A stretch of DNA of 64,000 nt, taken from the NCBI RefSeq assembly GCF_014805625.2, contig NW_023998415.1, forward strand, positions 14,130,204-14,194,203, written 5' to 3'. Numbering within the stretch: position 1 is the first letter of the stretch; every line of letters starts with the position of its first letter. The position numbers and the translations under genes were made by a program. This document shows, one piece after another, positions 1 through 12,779 of the stretch. Source of the stretch: Glossina fuscipes. Taxonomy: Eukaryota > Arthropoda > Insecta > Diptera > Glossinidae. The notes under the pieces are model-generated. The model made no database searches and was not told where the DNA came from. It worked only from the letters and a program-made list of their open reading frames with translations.

Positions 1-1212
1 AATAGTAATGGACGTAGGTATGGGTCGCTCTCGCCCAATTATGTCGTCTTTACTTATTTTTATTCTTGGTACATCATGTTTTTTATTCGTGGTATATATG
101 AAAGGCAATTTTTTAAAAGTTACCCAGTATTGTAACATAAGTTAGCATCGTTTTGAAAAAATATAGCTAACTATGGTACTGTATTCCCTTTTGACTTCTT
201 GTCTCCCAGCAAACCAACTTGAATAAACGTTTTACGGTCAGTAATTATAACGGGATAAAATGTTTAGCTTTGTTAATTGGCATCAACCTTTGTATTCCGA
301 AGGAACAACGGTCATAAGAATATGCCGCAATACTAGCTTATTTTATTATATAAACCAGGTTTACTAACACGCGGAAATCATATAGAAAGCACAGTCTTTT
401 GCCTTGTAATGTCTCTGTAATATTGCTCAGAATATATAGCCATTAGTGTATAACTTTGGAATGGTAAGAAAAATGAAATCATTCTTTAGTTAAGTTATTG
501 TGCAAGTGAAACGGGGAGTCGTTCACGTTACTATTTGCCGAAAGACTTTTCGACGTTGTAATGCAATTCCGTATATCAAACGTTCCGAATACCAAATTAA
601 ATATTAAATTATGTCTGTACGTAGGAGAAATGGCGAAATTCTCCTTTTTCAGGTTGCACTGTTTGACAAACAAAAACAAAACAATTATAAAGAACAAACA
701 TAAGTAAAAGAGACAGTGAGATGCTGACAGGAATAGATTAAAACGCGATAAAATATGAAATTGCTATGAATTCGATCATAATAATAGTTGCAATAGGTGT
801 GTTGTCGAAATCGTTGTTGAAGATATTAAGAGATTCAGTAAGAGGAGAATCAAGGTAAGGCAACTATCACTGTCTGCAACAAAGCAGCAGGAGCCAAATC
901 GTCTGTGGCTGGGAGCGAGTTAACTGGATGTATAAATATGTTTAAACGTAATATAGTTGAAATTGTTTTGTGTCTTGTAATTAAATTTATATCGGGGATT
1001 TTACATATATATGCGCAATTATTATTTATGTATTAATGAGAGAATGCATTATAAATAAAAGTAAAAGTAATGATAATAATAAAACGATTATATTTACATA
1101 AAATTATTTTAAAAAGAAATTCCTGAATATTTTTAACTTAAACATTACCAACGGTGGTTATAAATGTTGACATGATTTCGTGTCTTTAACAAATTGCCTT
1201 TGATTTCAACTA
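1..1212 (-). other. 3' flank / probable 3' UTR of the distal app form
   Basis: AT-rich, no coding region recognised. On the minus strand the first AATAAA motifs downstream of the stop at 1213 that I find are at 347-342, 87-82 and 64-59, so the 3' UTR of form B could be 0.9-1.2 kb. Transcript end not determined. Confidence 0.45.
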
Positions 1213-2306
1213 TCAAGCAGTTGGAGGCGGTGGCGGTGGTGGTGGCGACTTTATCAGGCACACTCGTGAGTTGTTAGCTAAGCTGACGTCATCTAAACTA
1301 TCTAAATCCAAATCAGTATCAATCATTGTTGTATCGTGTAGGATACGCAATCGATTTGTGGTCAAATCGCGCGGTGTAGACCTATTCAATTTTGCGGTAT
1401 CGGTTGAGGAAATGTTAGCAGGCGTTTGTAAAACATCGGGCACGTTGCTGTTATAATTATGTCTAGTTAAATATTTGCGAGGTTTTTTTGAACCAGTGCC
1501 TTGAGCAACAAACGATGCTGTCATAGGATCATCTAAATCAAGCTCATCGCATAATAAGGTGGAAGGCAAGTCTAAGGGTACGTTGGCTGAATGTGAGACA
1601 TTCGCTTGATTTTTTGTATTAATTGTATGTTGTTGCGCTTTACGATCATCGACTAAATTGGAGTAAACGTGCAAATTGGCATCTTCTTCATTATTCGTTT
1701 TTACCGGCGGTACATTACTATACATATTCTCAGTTTGAGATATAGATAGAGGCAACTTTGCCGGTAAATTGCCGCTAGCCATTAGAGTGGCTGTCATCAA
1801 ATTAGTATCCGGGGACGATGATTTGTAGAAATCCGCATTTGCAGTTGCGGACAAATCTGCCAAGGGTGAAGTATTCGTCGGCGTTGTAGGCGAAGAGAGA
1901 CTACTGTCAAAATCAACGTGAAATAAATTATTATAACTTCCCGATAGGTGATGACGTTCACGAGCTTTATTTGTAGCTGCTATGGCGGAGACCGCTGCCA
2001 CAACTTCGGTAGTGTCCACAACTACCACTTCGTCATCATCGAATGTCTGATTATTTGTCATGGTTAATATGTTTGGATGTATGTTGGTTGCACTTGTCGT
2101 TATCGCATTGTCTGCCAATTCTATATCTTGCAAATACTCGTCAGTTGAATCAGTTGCGTGCTGTTGAGATTTATGCTTGTGATGCCTAAAGCGACGTGAC
2201 TGATTTAATCCAGATGACAAAGACTGGCTATGCTGAGCTGGTGTTACATCTATATGGGATAACGGTATCTCATTCTCCACTAAATGTGCTAAGCTATTGG
2301 AATTAC
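1213..2306 (-). CDS. app: app distal terminal exon: long disordered tail B
   Basis: The acceptor TTGTCTTTTAG is followed by GT, completing Gly402 with the G left by the donor at 12889. The frame then runs 363 residues to TGA at 1213. The tail is Asn/Ser/Thr/Asp-rich with no domain I recognise: a basic HHKHKS patch, an acidic DDDEVVVVD run, repeated YSN motifs ([15 protein letters not shown]), DLDLDSLDD, and a final [14 protein letters not shown] that could bind SH3, WW or EVH1 domains (inference). The long open frame, codon-like composition and perfect phase make this a confident exon. The 10.6 kb intron that joins it would skip tails A and C. Confidence 0.88.
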
Positions 2307-4271
2307 CTAAAAGACAATAAAACAAATAAGAAAACCAAATGCAAATAACGGTTAGTAGCCGAATTAATTAATCAAGAATAATAATTGTTAAGAAAAAGAA
2401 AATATTAAACAAAAAAAGAAAAAAAAAAAAAAAAAAAGATTATTTTAATGCATCTGCTTTTAGTATTAAGAAAAAAATGTGTCAACCAATTAATTAATCA
2501 AATCTGAAATTATTATTTAATTAAATTATTAACAAATAAGTAAAAAATATAAATAAATAAATAAATAAATAAATAACAAGCATTTCAATAATCGCTCTTA
2601 TATAATATAACCACACAAAGAAAAAATCATATATATATATAATAAGATTTCATACAACAAAGAAGTATTAACTGGCTTTAATGCCTTGCACTAAGTAACA
2701 AAGCCGCAAATTATTGAAAATTTTATTTACAAAATTATTTTAAAAATAGTACACTTGTTTCTATTTTTTTTTTTTTTGAAAATGTTTATTAGAACCAAAA
2801 AAAAATATTATAGAAACAAGTGTACTTTTTTTTTAACTACTGTCCTCATTTGTGTCATTCTTATCCTTATTTGCATTTTGGAAGGGTTCTTCATTATCAT
2901 ATTCTGCCCCATTGTTTAGTAAGGGTTCTACTAATTCGGGCGCTTAAATAATGTGTAAAGAAAACAAATAAATAAACAAACAAACAAAAAAAAGGAAAAC
3001 ATTTTGAAATTACAGTCCTTTAAATATGAAGAGACAGAATAGAACATATTTACATACAGAGAGATCGAAAGTGTGAACGAGAGTTTTAATGTTAATATGA
3101 GTAATAAGCGTTTAATGCAAAGCAATTTCATTATTGCTGAGTTGTGCAAGAAGATAAATGATTGGATCAAGTGGATATTTGACGTTTATTGACTGATCCT
3201 TTGATTCTTCGGCAGATTTATTAACATGAGCTTTACATTACACTGCTAGAACGAACACTCATTTATTAAGTCGTAAAAATCCTTCAATAGAGTCGAATAG
3301 AGTTTTTCATTAAGAGGCGTCTATCATCGAACGTCATGCTCAATAATACGATTTTTTCGTGTGCTGTGTTACATGTTGCGTCACTATGTCAGAGACACTC
3401 AAATCTTCCAATCTGCCTCGGAAATGGGCCGTAATGTGGCCGCAAAGATGTTCGACCCTTAAAAATGATGCATTATCGATAAATACGATGTATCTCCGAT
3501 ACTCACTAAAGTTGAAATTCGCGACCTGACCTGGCCGTGAATTATATCATTTTCAGCGAAGAAGTTCACATTTGTTGTAATAGTATCATTAATTAGTACT
3601 TGATCAATCCAGGTATCAAGACTGTTAATTTGGTGGGCAGTTCCTGCACACCTGCCGTCCGCTCTGTTGGAGTCATCGTTTTTCCTTAATAATCGAACGC
3701 TTAATAACGCTTCATGTTGATTGACCACTTTGAGATAAGTTGGAAGAAATGTATGTCTCCGATCTGAGGTTTGGATAACATACCACAAAGCTGCAAAAAA
3801 ATGATTAATGAAAATGAGGTTCGCGATCGACAAACTCAGATTACTAATGGAATTCAATTTGGTCTTTGCTGAATAATTTTATTATATAGTTGGTTGACCT
3901 ATTGATTTCAAAATGAAATTCAATTAGCGGCGCTCCTTAGTAAGCAACAGTGCCTACAAAAAAAAATCACTATTGACATGTTAATGAGACCTACCATCGG
4001 ATTTCGGTTAACTTTTTGCATGGTTCGTACCATCTGCTTATGTGCTTAAAAAAACATAAGATTAGCTTAAAAAAATATTTCAAAATTTTTAGTCTTGTCG
4101 ATATGAATGTTGAAGCTGCGTCTAGGTACCGCAATTAAAGTTCCACTAATAACATCATTTCAACATAAGTAATGTTTATAGAAATATATATTCAAAAAGA
4201 TCATCGAATATGTGATGAAAAGACCGATAGATTTTATCGGCTTGTTATGTCCATTATTACATAAATGTATG

Positions 4272-4309
<38 letters not shown>

Positions 4310-4802
4310 TGTTGCTTCGTTAATAAAATCTGTAAATGAGCGTCTCGGATAAAGTATTAATTCTAAGTAATCCTGGTCTTTGATCTGACGTAGTCTTCAA
4401 GCTATACATAGAACGTGAAACCTTAATCGATTCCATAGATTATATTCAAAGTTTAATTACCCGGAATTGCACATAACCTCAAAATACAACAAAAACAAAA
4501 AGAAAAAGAGCTGTAGTTTATTAAGTAGCCGTAGTAGTTTGAAAAGCCCAAAGTGAATACGACTTTCGTAGTGGAATTCATGAACTCAAATGCTAGAAAG
4601 ACACGATAGAATTACAAAATTGTAAAGATTCAAAAAGCAATTCGAAGAAGAGAAGTTTGAAATATGTGTGTAATTGACGTTGAACATGTTATGATATGTG
4701 TAATGATAATCTAAAGTAAGGTGGTTGCTCTGTGATTTATATTGTTTTTTTCTTTTTCTCATTATATTTATTATAATAATTTTTTGATATTTTTTATTAG
4801 TA

Positions 4803-4836
<34 letters not shown>

Positions 4837-6803
4837 ATTAAAAAATTCATAGAAACTTAATTGAAGAGATAACAGGCAGATTTACTCTAACGTAAAATTA
4901 TTGCGAAAAAATATTTTTCCTTTTATGAACTACTTGAATGTGTGTATGTTAAAAAATGAAAAAAAAAAATTAAATTATAGAAGAAAGTTAATTGAAGTGA
5001 AATTATATTCGAAAAAAAAAAGTTACTTTCAAACCATATATATAAACGTTAATTGTCAAAGGACTCACTCACCGTGTTAAGAATAGAAGGATCTCAGAAA
5101 AACCGTATAAAATACGCGCATATAAAACTCATTTTATAATTTTTTTTTGTTCATTTTTATCATAAGATTATAAGAAACGAGAAAGCGTAAGAGTTGAAAA
5201 AATTTTTTTTAAATATTTGTTATAAAAAGTGTATGACAGAAACAAAGCAAAATATGAAAATAAAATAAGTAAGAATGTAATGAGAAAGGGTAGTAGAGAA
5301 AAAAACGTTTTTTTTTTTTCTTTTTTTTGAAATATTTAGAATGCAAGGTATAGAGAACAAGTAAGAAAACGTAAGTACTCGCCAATGTGGCGAATTATGA
5401 GTACCCACCATAGCAAACAAGTGTTACTAAGTGACGAGATGCCAGTTCCCGAACGGAATTATGTTTGCAATCCATTTTAAATGGCTTTGAAAAATCAAAT
5501 TAAATTTGAAACAAAAAACCCTATATACTATAACCTATAGATTAGAATTGATAACATATCCATCTATCTGTATAGAAATGTTTGACTCTTTTTTCAAAAT
5601 TTGTTTGGCGGTCTTGTCTGTTGTGAAAGTGTTTATTAGGTCAATCAATCAAATTTATTAAAACATGTCCGAATATCAATTAAGAAGGAGGAGGTAGGAG
5701 TCACATTGTCGATACGGAATTGAATACCTATGATAATAATTTAAATAATAAATCGATGGACAGACAGACGTGAACAAGTTGACTCAAAATTACATATAAA
5801 CTGTAATGATAAAATATTCCCATTTTGATGTGATGCTCGTAACGAACGAGGAGTAAGTTAGTAGAGGTACTCGTGAAGTGAAGATTAGCTTGTTTTATAT
5901 AAAATTTATAGGCTCTGTTAAGAGTATTTTTGAGCGTCACCGATCGAATGATAAATCCAGTACACCTCCATTTCTTGATGATGGGTATAAAAAGGCCAAA
6001 TAAGTAGCAATTACATAATTACATATATATACATATATATATATATATACATGTATATATATATAAAAAGAAAAAAAAAAAAATGCAAGCAAAATTTGGG
6101 GCTTAAAGGCAAAATAATTTCTAAGTAATTAATATGCACTCTTTAAAGAAAATTAAATAAATAAATAAATAAAAAATTAAACTTATACTAAAGACGTCCT
6201 TTTAAAGAAATTTTTTTTTAAAAATTATTATTATTTTGGTTCAGTTTTCTGTTTTTGACATGATATATGTGTGTGCTTTAAAATTTCGCTTTTTTTAATT
6301 ATATTAGGACGACTTTTAAAAAAGTTTATAATTTTTTGTTCTTGTTAAGCTTCAGCAACATTTAGTTGATCCAGTAAAATTTTTTTTTCATATATCATAT
6401 TTGGTTTTTTTTTTATATTTAGATAAATATAACGCAATAAGTTCGTAGGATGACATAAATGATGTAAAATGAACATTGACGAATTTAGATAGTTTTGATA
6501 GATATCGATAGTACCAACTTTCAAAGGAAATGCAACGAAATGACGCTACGACGTATGAAAATCAAATTCAAAACAAAACTAATCTCATTGCAAATTAATA
6601 ATCAGAATCTTATCGGAATTATGGCATGTTTCGTTTAAAGGTTGGTACTCTATTTAAAAATCGCATTAATATTTATCCTATGAATTTATTGAATGACATA
6701 TTATATATAGGTACGCACATATATATGCGTTTATATTTACACAAAGATATATAAAGTTTTTAATTTTTTGTAACAATTACATTAAATTCTTACTATGAAG
6801 TGC

Positions 6804-6841
<38 letters not shown>

Positions 6842-8004
6842 CATTAAGAGTGCATTAAGAGCGACTTGAAACGACTTTTCCCCAAATTGACTGTTTTCCC
6901 GTTTATTCTATATTATTTCACGTTTCCTTAGATCAATCTACGCAAAAGCAAAAAAAAAAAAAAAAAAAAAATGTTTTCTATAATAAATAAATAGTAAAGT
7001 GAAGAAAGTTAGGAATAAGAAGGATTTCAGATAAATTCACCTTTTTTTAATATACCGATCGATTCAGAATTCAGTTAGCTTCGAAATCATTTCAGAATCG
7101 CTTTCTGAATCGATGTAAGCTTGTCCGTCTATCGGCCCGTATGTCTTGTTTTCTTGCGCTCAACCTATAGGCTCAAATCAAATTTTGTACACTAACAGCA
7201 TTTACGCTTCAAAGACGAACGCCGAGCAGCCTTTTAAAGTCGTACTTAATGCGCGAAGCATAGGAAACGCACTTCATATAAACATAATATACATATGTAT
7301 ATATGCATATATGTATAGTTTTTTGTTTTAGTTAAAATAAAATTTTTAAATATATTTTAAATTTAATTTATGCGATTTCNNNNNNNNNNNNNNNNNNNNN
7401 NNNNNNNNNNNNNNNNNNNNNNNNNNNNNNNNNNNNNNNNNNNNNNNNNNNNNNNNNNNNNNNNNNNNNNNNNNNNNNNNNNNNNNNNNNNNNNNNNNNN
7501 NNNNNNNNNNNNNNNNNNNNNNNNNNNNNNNNNNNNNNNNNNNNNNNNNNNNNNNNNNNNNNNNNNNNNNNNNNNNNNNNNNNNNNNNNNNNNNNNNNNN
7601 NNNNNNNNNNNNNNNNNNNNNNNNNNNNNNNNNNNNNNNNNNNNNNNNNNNNNNNNNNNNNNNNNNNNNNNNNNNNNNNNNNNNNNNNNNNNNNNNNNNN
7701 NNNNNNNNNNNNNNNNNNNNNNNNNNNNNNNNNNNNNNNNNNNNNNNNNNNNNNNNNNNNNNNNNNNNNNNNNNNNNNNNNNNNNNNNNNNNNNNNNNNN
7801 NNNNNNNNNNNNNNNNNNNNNNNNNNNNNNNNNNNNNNNNNNNNNNNNNNNNNNNNNNNNNNNNNNNNNNNNNNNNNNNNNNNNNNNNNNNNNNNNNNNN
7901 NNNNNNNNNNNNNNNNNNNNNNNNNNNNNNNNNNNNNNNNNNNNNNNNNNNNNNNNNNNNNNNNNNNNNNNNNNNNNNNNNNNNNNNNNNNNNNNNNNNN
8001 NNNN

Positions 8005-8046
<42 letters not shown>

Positions 8047-8738
8047 AATAACTTATAGGAAGCGCTGGTTTTTTTAAAATTATTTTATATGATTTTCATA
8101 TTATTTTTTTCCTACCAAACTTGTTTTATTTTTATTTATTTACTTATTTATTTATTTATTTTTTTTCATTTAATGTTTTTATTCTTTCTGGGGTGGCGGC
8201 GTTGTCATGCTTTCATTTTCTTTTGTAGAAATTTAGTTAAGTTTTTGTTTGTTTTTGCTTTTCTATTGGAAATACATACAACAAAAACACATATATACAT
8301 AAATTATGTAAAAATGAAGAAAAAATCACTTTAACTGGTAATACAATTTGCATGTGTGGGAGACGTGATTGTCTATAATATACAAACGATTACCAATTAT
8401 GTGCTTTTTTTCGGAAACTCATTAAATGCATTGTGCTTTAGTAATGAAAAATTTAAATGAACCAACAATATTTCCAACGTAGCTGGATAATGGGAGAGAA
8501 CTTGGGAAATTTAAGGGTTTAGATAATACATACATATGCTCCTTCCTAAATATATAAGCATAGCGTATGTATTAACATAAGTAATACCTATTGAATAACT
8601 AAGGGCGGCTTTGCTATTTGTACTCTTTACTCATATACATATTTATATGTAAATGTATTACGTGTATATGGATATACATGCATTGCATGTATGCATACAT
8701 AAAAAAAAAAAAACAGTAATATTTATATATACATATAT

Positions 8739-8776
<38 letters not shown>

Positions 8777-9168
8777 TGTTTGTATGCATGTACGCATTTA
8801 TGTAATACATGTATATAATATATGTAGGTATGTATGTATGTAATGTTTTCTTCTTTTTTTTTTTCTTTTTTTTTTTGGGACGTAGAGGTAGCGCATTGGT
8901 AGAGGTAGTGGCCCTACACTGGTGTCAAAGGCATTCCGAAACCGCTTTCGCATTACCTCACTACAGAGTCTCATGGATTCTTGATTCCCACTATCTCATC
9001 CGTCCCTCCCCTGTTCACGCTTGTGATTAGGGATCCGGATGTCACCTTCGTGTGGCTTTATATCGAAGCATGTGTCCTGCAGAAAACCGGCGCCTTTCTT
9101 TCATCTCTCGTAGTCGATTATATGTATATGTGTATGTATGCATGCACGCATATAATATATATAATATA

Positions 9169-9202
<34 letters not shown>

Positions 9203-11666
9203 CGGATATGTATGCGTATGTGTATGTGTGCGTGTGTGTGTGTCTGCGTGTGTGTTTATGTTTATGTTTGTGTTTATGTGCGTATCATTTCGTTTTCATA
9301 ATATAAAATCGTTTAAAAGAAATATAATGCATATAATCGTATGTACATAATATGTTACGAAGGCAAGCTAGGTGTTTTTTTCTTTTGTAATTTTTATACA
9401 CAGTATATATAATAAATGATCAAATAATAAAAAATTATTCTGTAAAAAATTAATCAAATATAGAAGAAACAGATAAACGATAGAGATAAGAAAGCGATAT
9501 TCGCCTTAGAGCGAATTATGTGTATCCACCATATTAAATAGGTTTTTCTATCTATCTGTAGATTGTTTAGGGTTAGTTGAGGACTTGCACTTGCAGCAGA
9601 TGAACTACAAACATTTTTAACTTAATTAGTGTCACTATCCCGAGAATATATGTTCAATTTGTATATGTTCATATACAAGTTAATTAGTTTCGAATATTTT
9701 GGCAACGCGATGACAGACGAACGAGTGGACATGCCGCGGAAATTTTTACCCTCATTATATCCTTAAGATATATTTGATATCTCAATCTTACAAGCAAAAC
9801 AATGATGAATGTAAAAAAGAATATATTAAATAATTAAATAAACGGACATATGTGTAATTAATTAACTAAACAACGAAATAGCACAACATGCCACTTCCAT
9901 GAAAATTTGTAACATCTTTACATATGTATATATCTGCCCACTAGCGAATAGTTATCACTTGAATGAGATGAGGAAAGCGTTTTCAATAAATTTTGGAAAT
10001 TCATCGTTTCAAAATCGTAGGATGCAAAAAACATATATAATATGAATAAATTCATTTTTTATTTTTATATCCACTCTACCGAACGATGGAAAAATACTAC
10101 ATTTTTAAATCTGTTTGTAACAACAAGAAATAATCATCGAGAACATGAAATACGAAGAATAAAATTGCTAAGCGATTGTAGTTCTGACTCAATTTATATA
10201 TAGCCATATGTATCTTTCTTCCATCTATCCGTCGTTTACATTATTCGCGGAACTTTCACGTTTCGAAACTTAAAAGTGGATGCTATCCGTCATAATAACT
10301 ACGCACATGAAATCCTTAGTATAAATTTAATCTAAAATCTGGCTAAGCACTTTATTAAACCTTAAGGCGAAATTGTTTCGTTTCGGGCAACAAGCGCTAA
10401 CTTGAAACTTTCAGACAAATCGACAAATAAGTGAACTGAGAGCCGTGCGTGGCCATGCGATTCAGTATGCGATGCTAATCAACAATATCTAAAGTTGCCA
10501 TCGGGATGTTGCAAACGCTATGTCAAAATTAATATATATTGTGACATCACGCATCGCAATCACGTATTAATAAAGCATGACAACTATTCGATTTTCTATT
10601 TAATCAAAATTCATTGAAACGTCGAACACAAGTACCGATTCGCGTTACTGCGAGCGATGCCTGACGATGCCCTAAAGTAAAAAGTTGTTATAACAGCTGG
10701 CTTTTGACGAAAAGATTAACAATAATCCGCACGAAATTCACCTCGTGAATGTATTAATAAAAACATCACGAGTAATTTTGATATTGATCAAAAGGATAGA
10801 GATAACGCGTATATGTATTTGTAAAAGGCAAACCAAAAGCAAAAAAAAAAACGAAAGAAAAACGCGCCGCATTGTGATATTCAAGCGGGGAAGTGCACAG
10901 AACAGACATTGACACGTTCTAAAGATAAGTTCAGGTAAATAACTTCTTTGCAAGTAGATCTTCCTAAAAATTGTAAATAGAATCTATGTTAACCAAAAAA
11001 GTCACAATCGAGCGGTACAAAATTAATAGCAAAAATATTTGGACAGAATCGTATTATAGGACATTGACAATTTACTTAAAAAGAAATCTTTAAAATTCTG
11101 TACTCCTGACTGAATCCTTCAGTCAAACCATTGTTTACGCCGACTTTTATTTAACTTAAGATTCTTTATCGATTATAGGTGTGTTTTTAGCCTGACCACG
11201 TCAAATTTTGGCATTGAAATGCTATGCTCGATACAATTACTAGCTTACTGTGAACCCCGATACGGGCGGATGGTGCCCGCTTGCTAAACTAAATCAAAGC
11301 AAATCGAAGCCAAGTTCAGCTCTCTATATCAATTGCGGATGTTCCGGCTAAATTAAGTTAGATTCTCAGGCTGATCTGTTTACTTTAGGAAATCTATGAT
11401 TGCGTCTTGCTCGGTATTTTATATGAAAGATCAAGTATAGTATTTTCCTATTCGGTAGTGGGTGTAGTGAAAATGAACATTAATTAACAAAGGCATCTAA
11501 AGGCGTGTGGAAATTGCTACGTTATGAGCTACCAGCGTTAATTGTACATTAACAACAAAAAAGGAGAACGAAAATTCGAAAGTTGTAAAATTCGAAACTT
11601 AAAACTTAGAAGGAAACCAAAGAAAGTGTTATATATATATATATATACATATACATATACATATGT

Positions 11667-11704
<38 letters not shown>

Positions 11705-12737
11705 AAAGAAAGAGAACAGAACGTAAGTAATCAAAATTTTCCAATAGATGAAAAAAGTATCTGTTTTATGATTTTTAAACGCGGCAACTTTTAGTTAATT
11801 GTCTGGTTAAGTGAGAGAGACTTTTCGAAATCTTGCTAGTCTTGGTTGAAATTTTGATAGAAACAAAACCGTAATAATTTATGAAATCACCAAAGTTGTA
11901 CTCGAACAGAAAAAGTGAAAGTAGAAAAATCTCATAGATTTCGTACTATGATGAATCACTACCCGCCGCATCCTCGATAATTGAATTAAGATCAATATTG
12001 AATGAATATTCATAAAGGTTCGAATAGCGATCGCGTTCTTTCCAAGGCGATCGGTGATTCATGTAAAGATTTCGTTTACTAACACGAAAGATTTGACTAT
12101 CTTTGATCGATTGATCGTCATCACATGGTTCGCCGCCACCACCAAAATCACATTCACGTATTGTCAAACGGTTTGTGGGTGATTTTAATTCGAACAGCAC
12201 TTCTTGATGTTTATAACGTGGGCGCATCGGCAGCGGCTGATAGCCGGGTATGACAATTTTTTGAGATTCTACTGATTGAGTGGACTGACGTCGCATACCG
12301 CGCACCTTATTAAATGGATAATTGCGCATGAGATTTGAATCAGTACTGCGCTGTGGTGAATAGTATTTAAAATCAGTTAGGGCGGGCGGCTGAGGTGCTG
12401 TTGTATGAATGGTCGTTAAAGTTGTTGTGCTGGCTGAGGGTGCTGTTGAAGCTTGCAATTGCAGTGTGGAAGGGCGTTTTGGTTGCAAGGACACCCCACT
12501 GACCGATACCGGTGTGAGAGGAGGCGGTAATGTGGCCGGTGCTTGTTGCTGAAGATGATGATGCGTTTGATGATGATGCAGCAGCGGTAATGGTGAATGG
12601 CGCGCATCAAACGAGGGCGATAGTGGCAAATGAAGTGAACGCTTCAAATTTAAACGATATGACGAGGTGGCCGGCGATTGCATTAACTGCGGCGTAGCTA
12701 ATCCACTATGTGGTGATTCGTGGTGTAACTGAAGTTC

Positions 12738-12779
<42 letters not shown>

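Larger units (their letters stand above)
2943..11945 (-). other. app intron and 3' UTR sequence between tails C and A
   Basis: About 9 kb, AT-rich. Contents seen: the unrecognised ORF 3459-3857; (AT)n at 4271-4310, 6021-6064, 6809-6837, 8005-8043, 8721-8778 and 11630-11703; poly-A 4804-4834; two diverged copies of a dispersed repeat (5355-5412, 9490-9540); the assembly gap; a GC-rich poly(A)-ended insert (8846-9118). No further coding exon was recognised. Confidence 0.7.
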
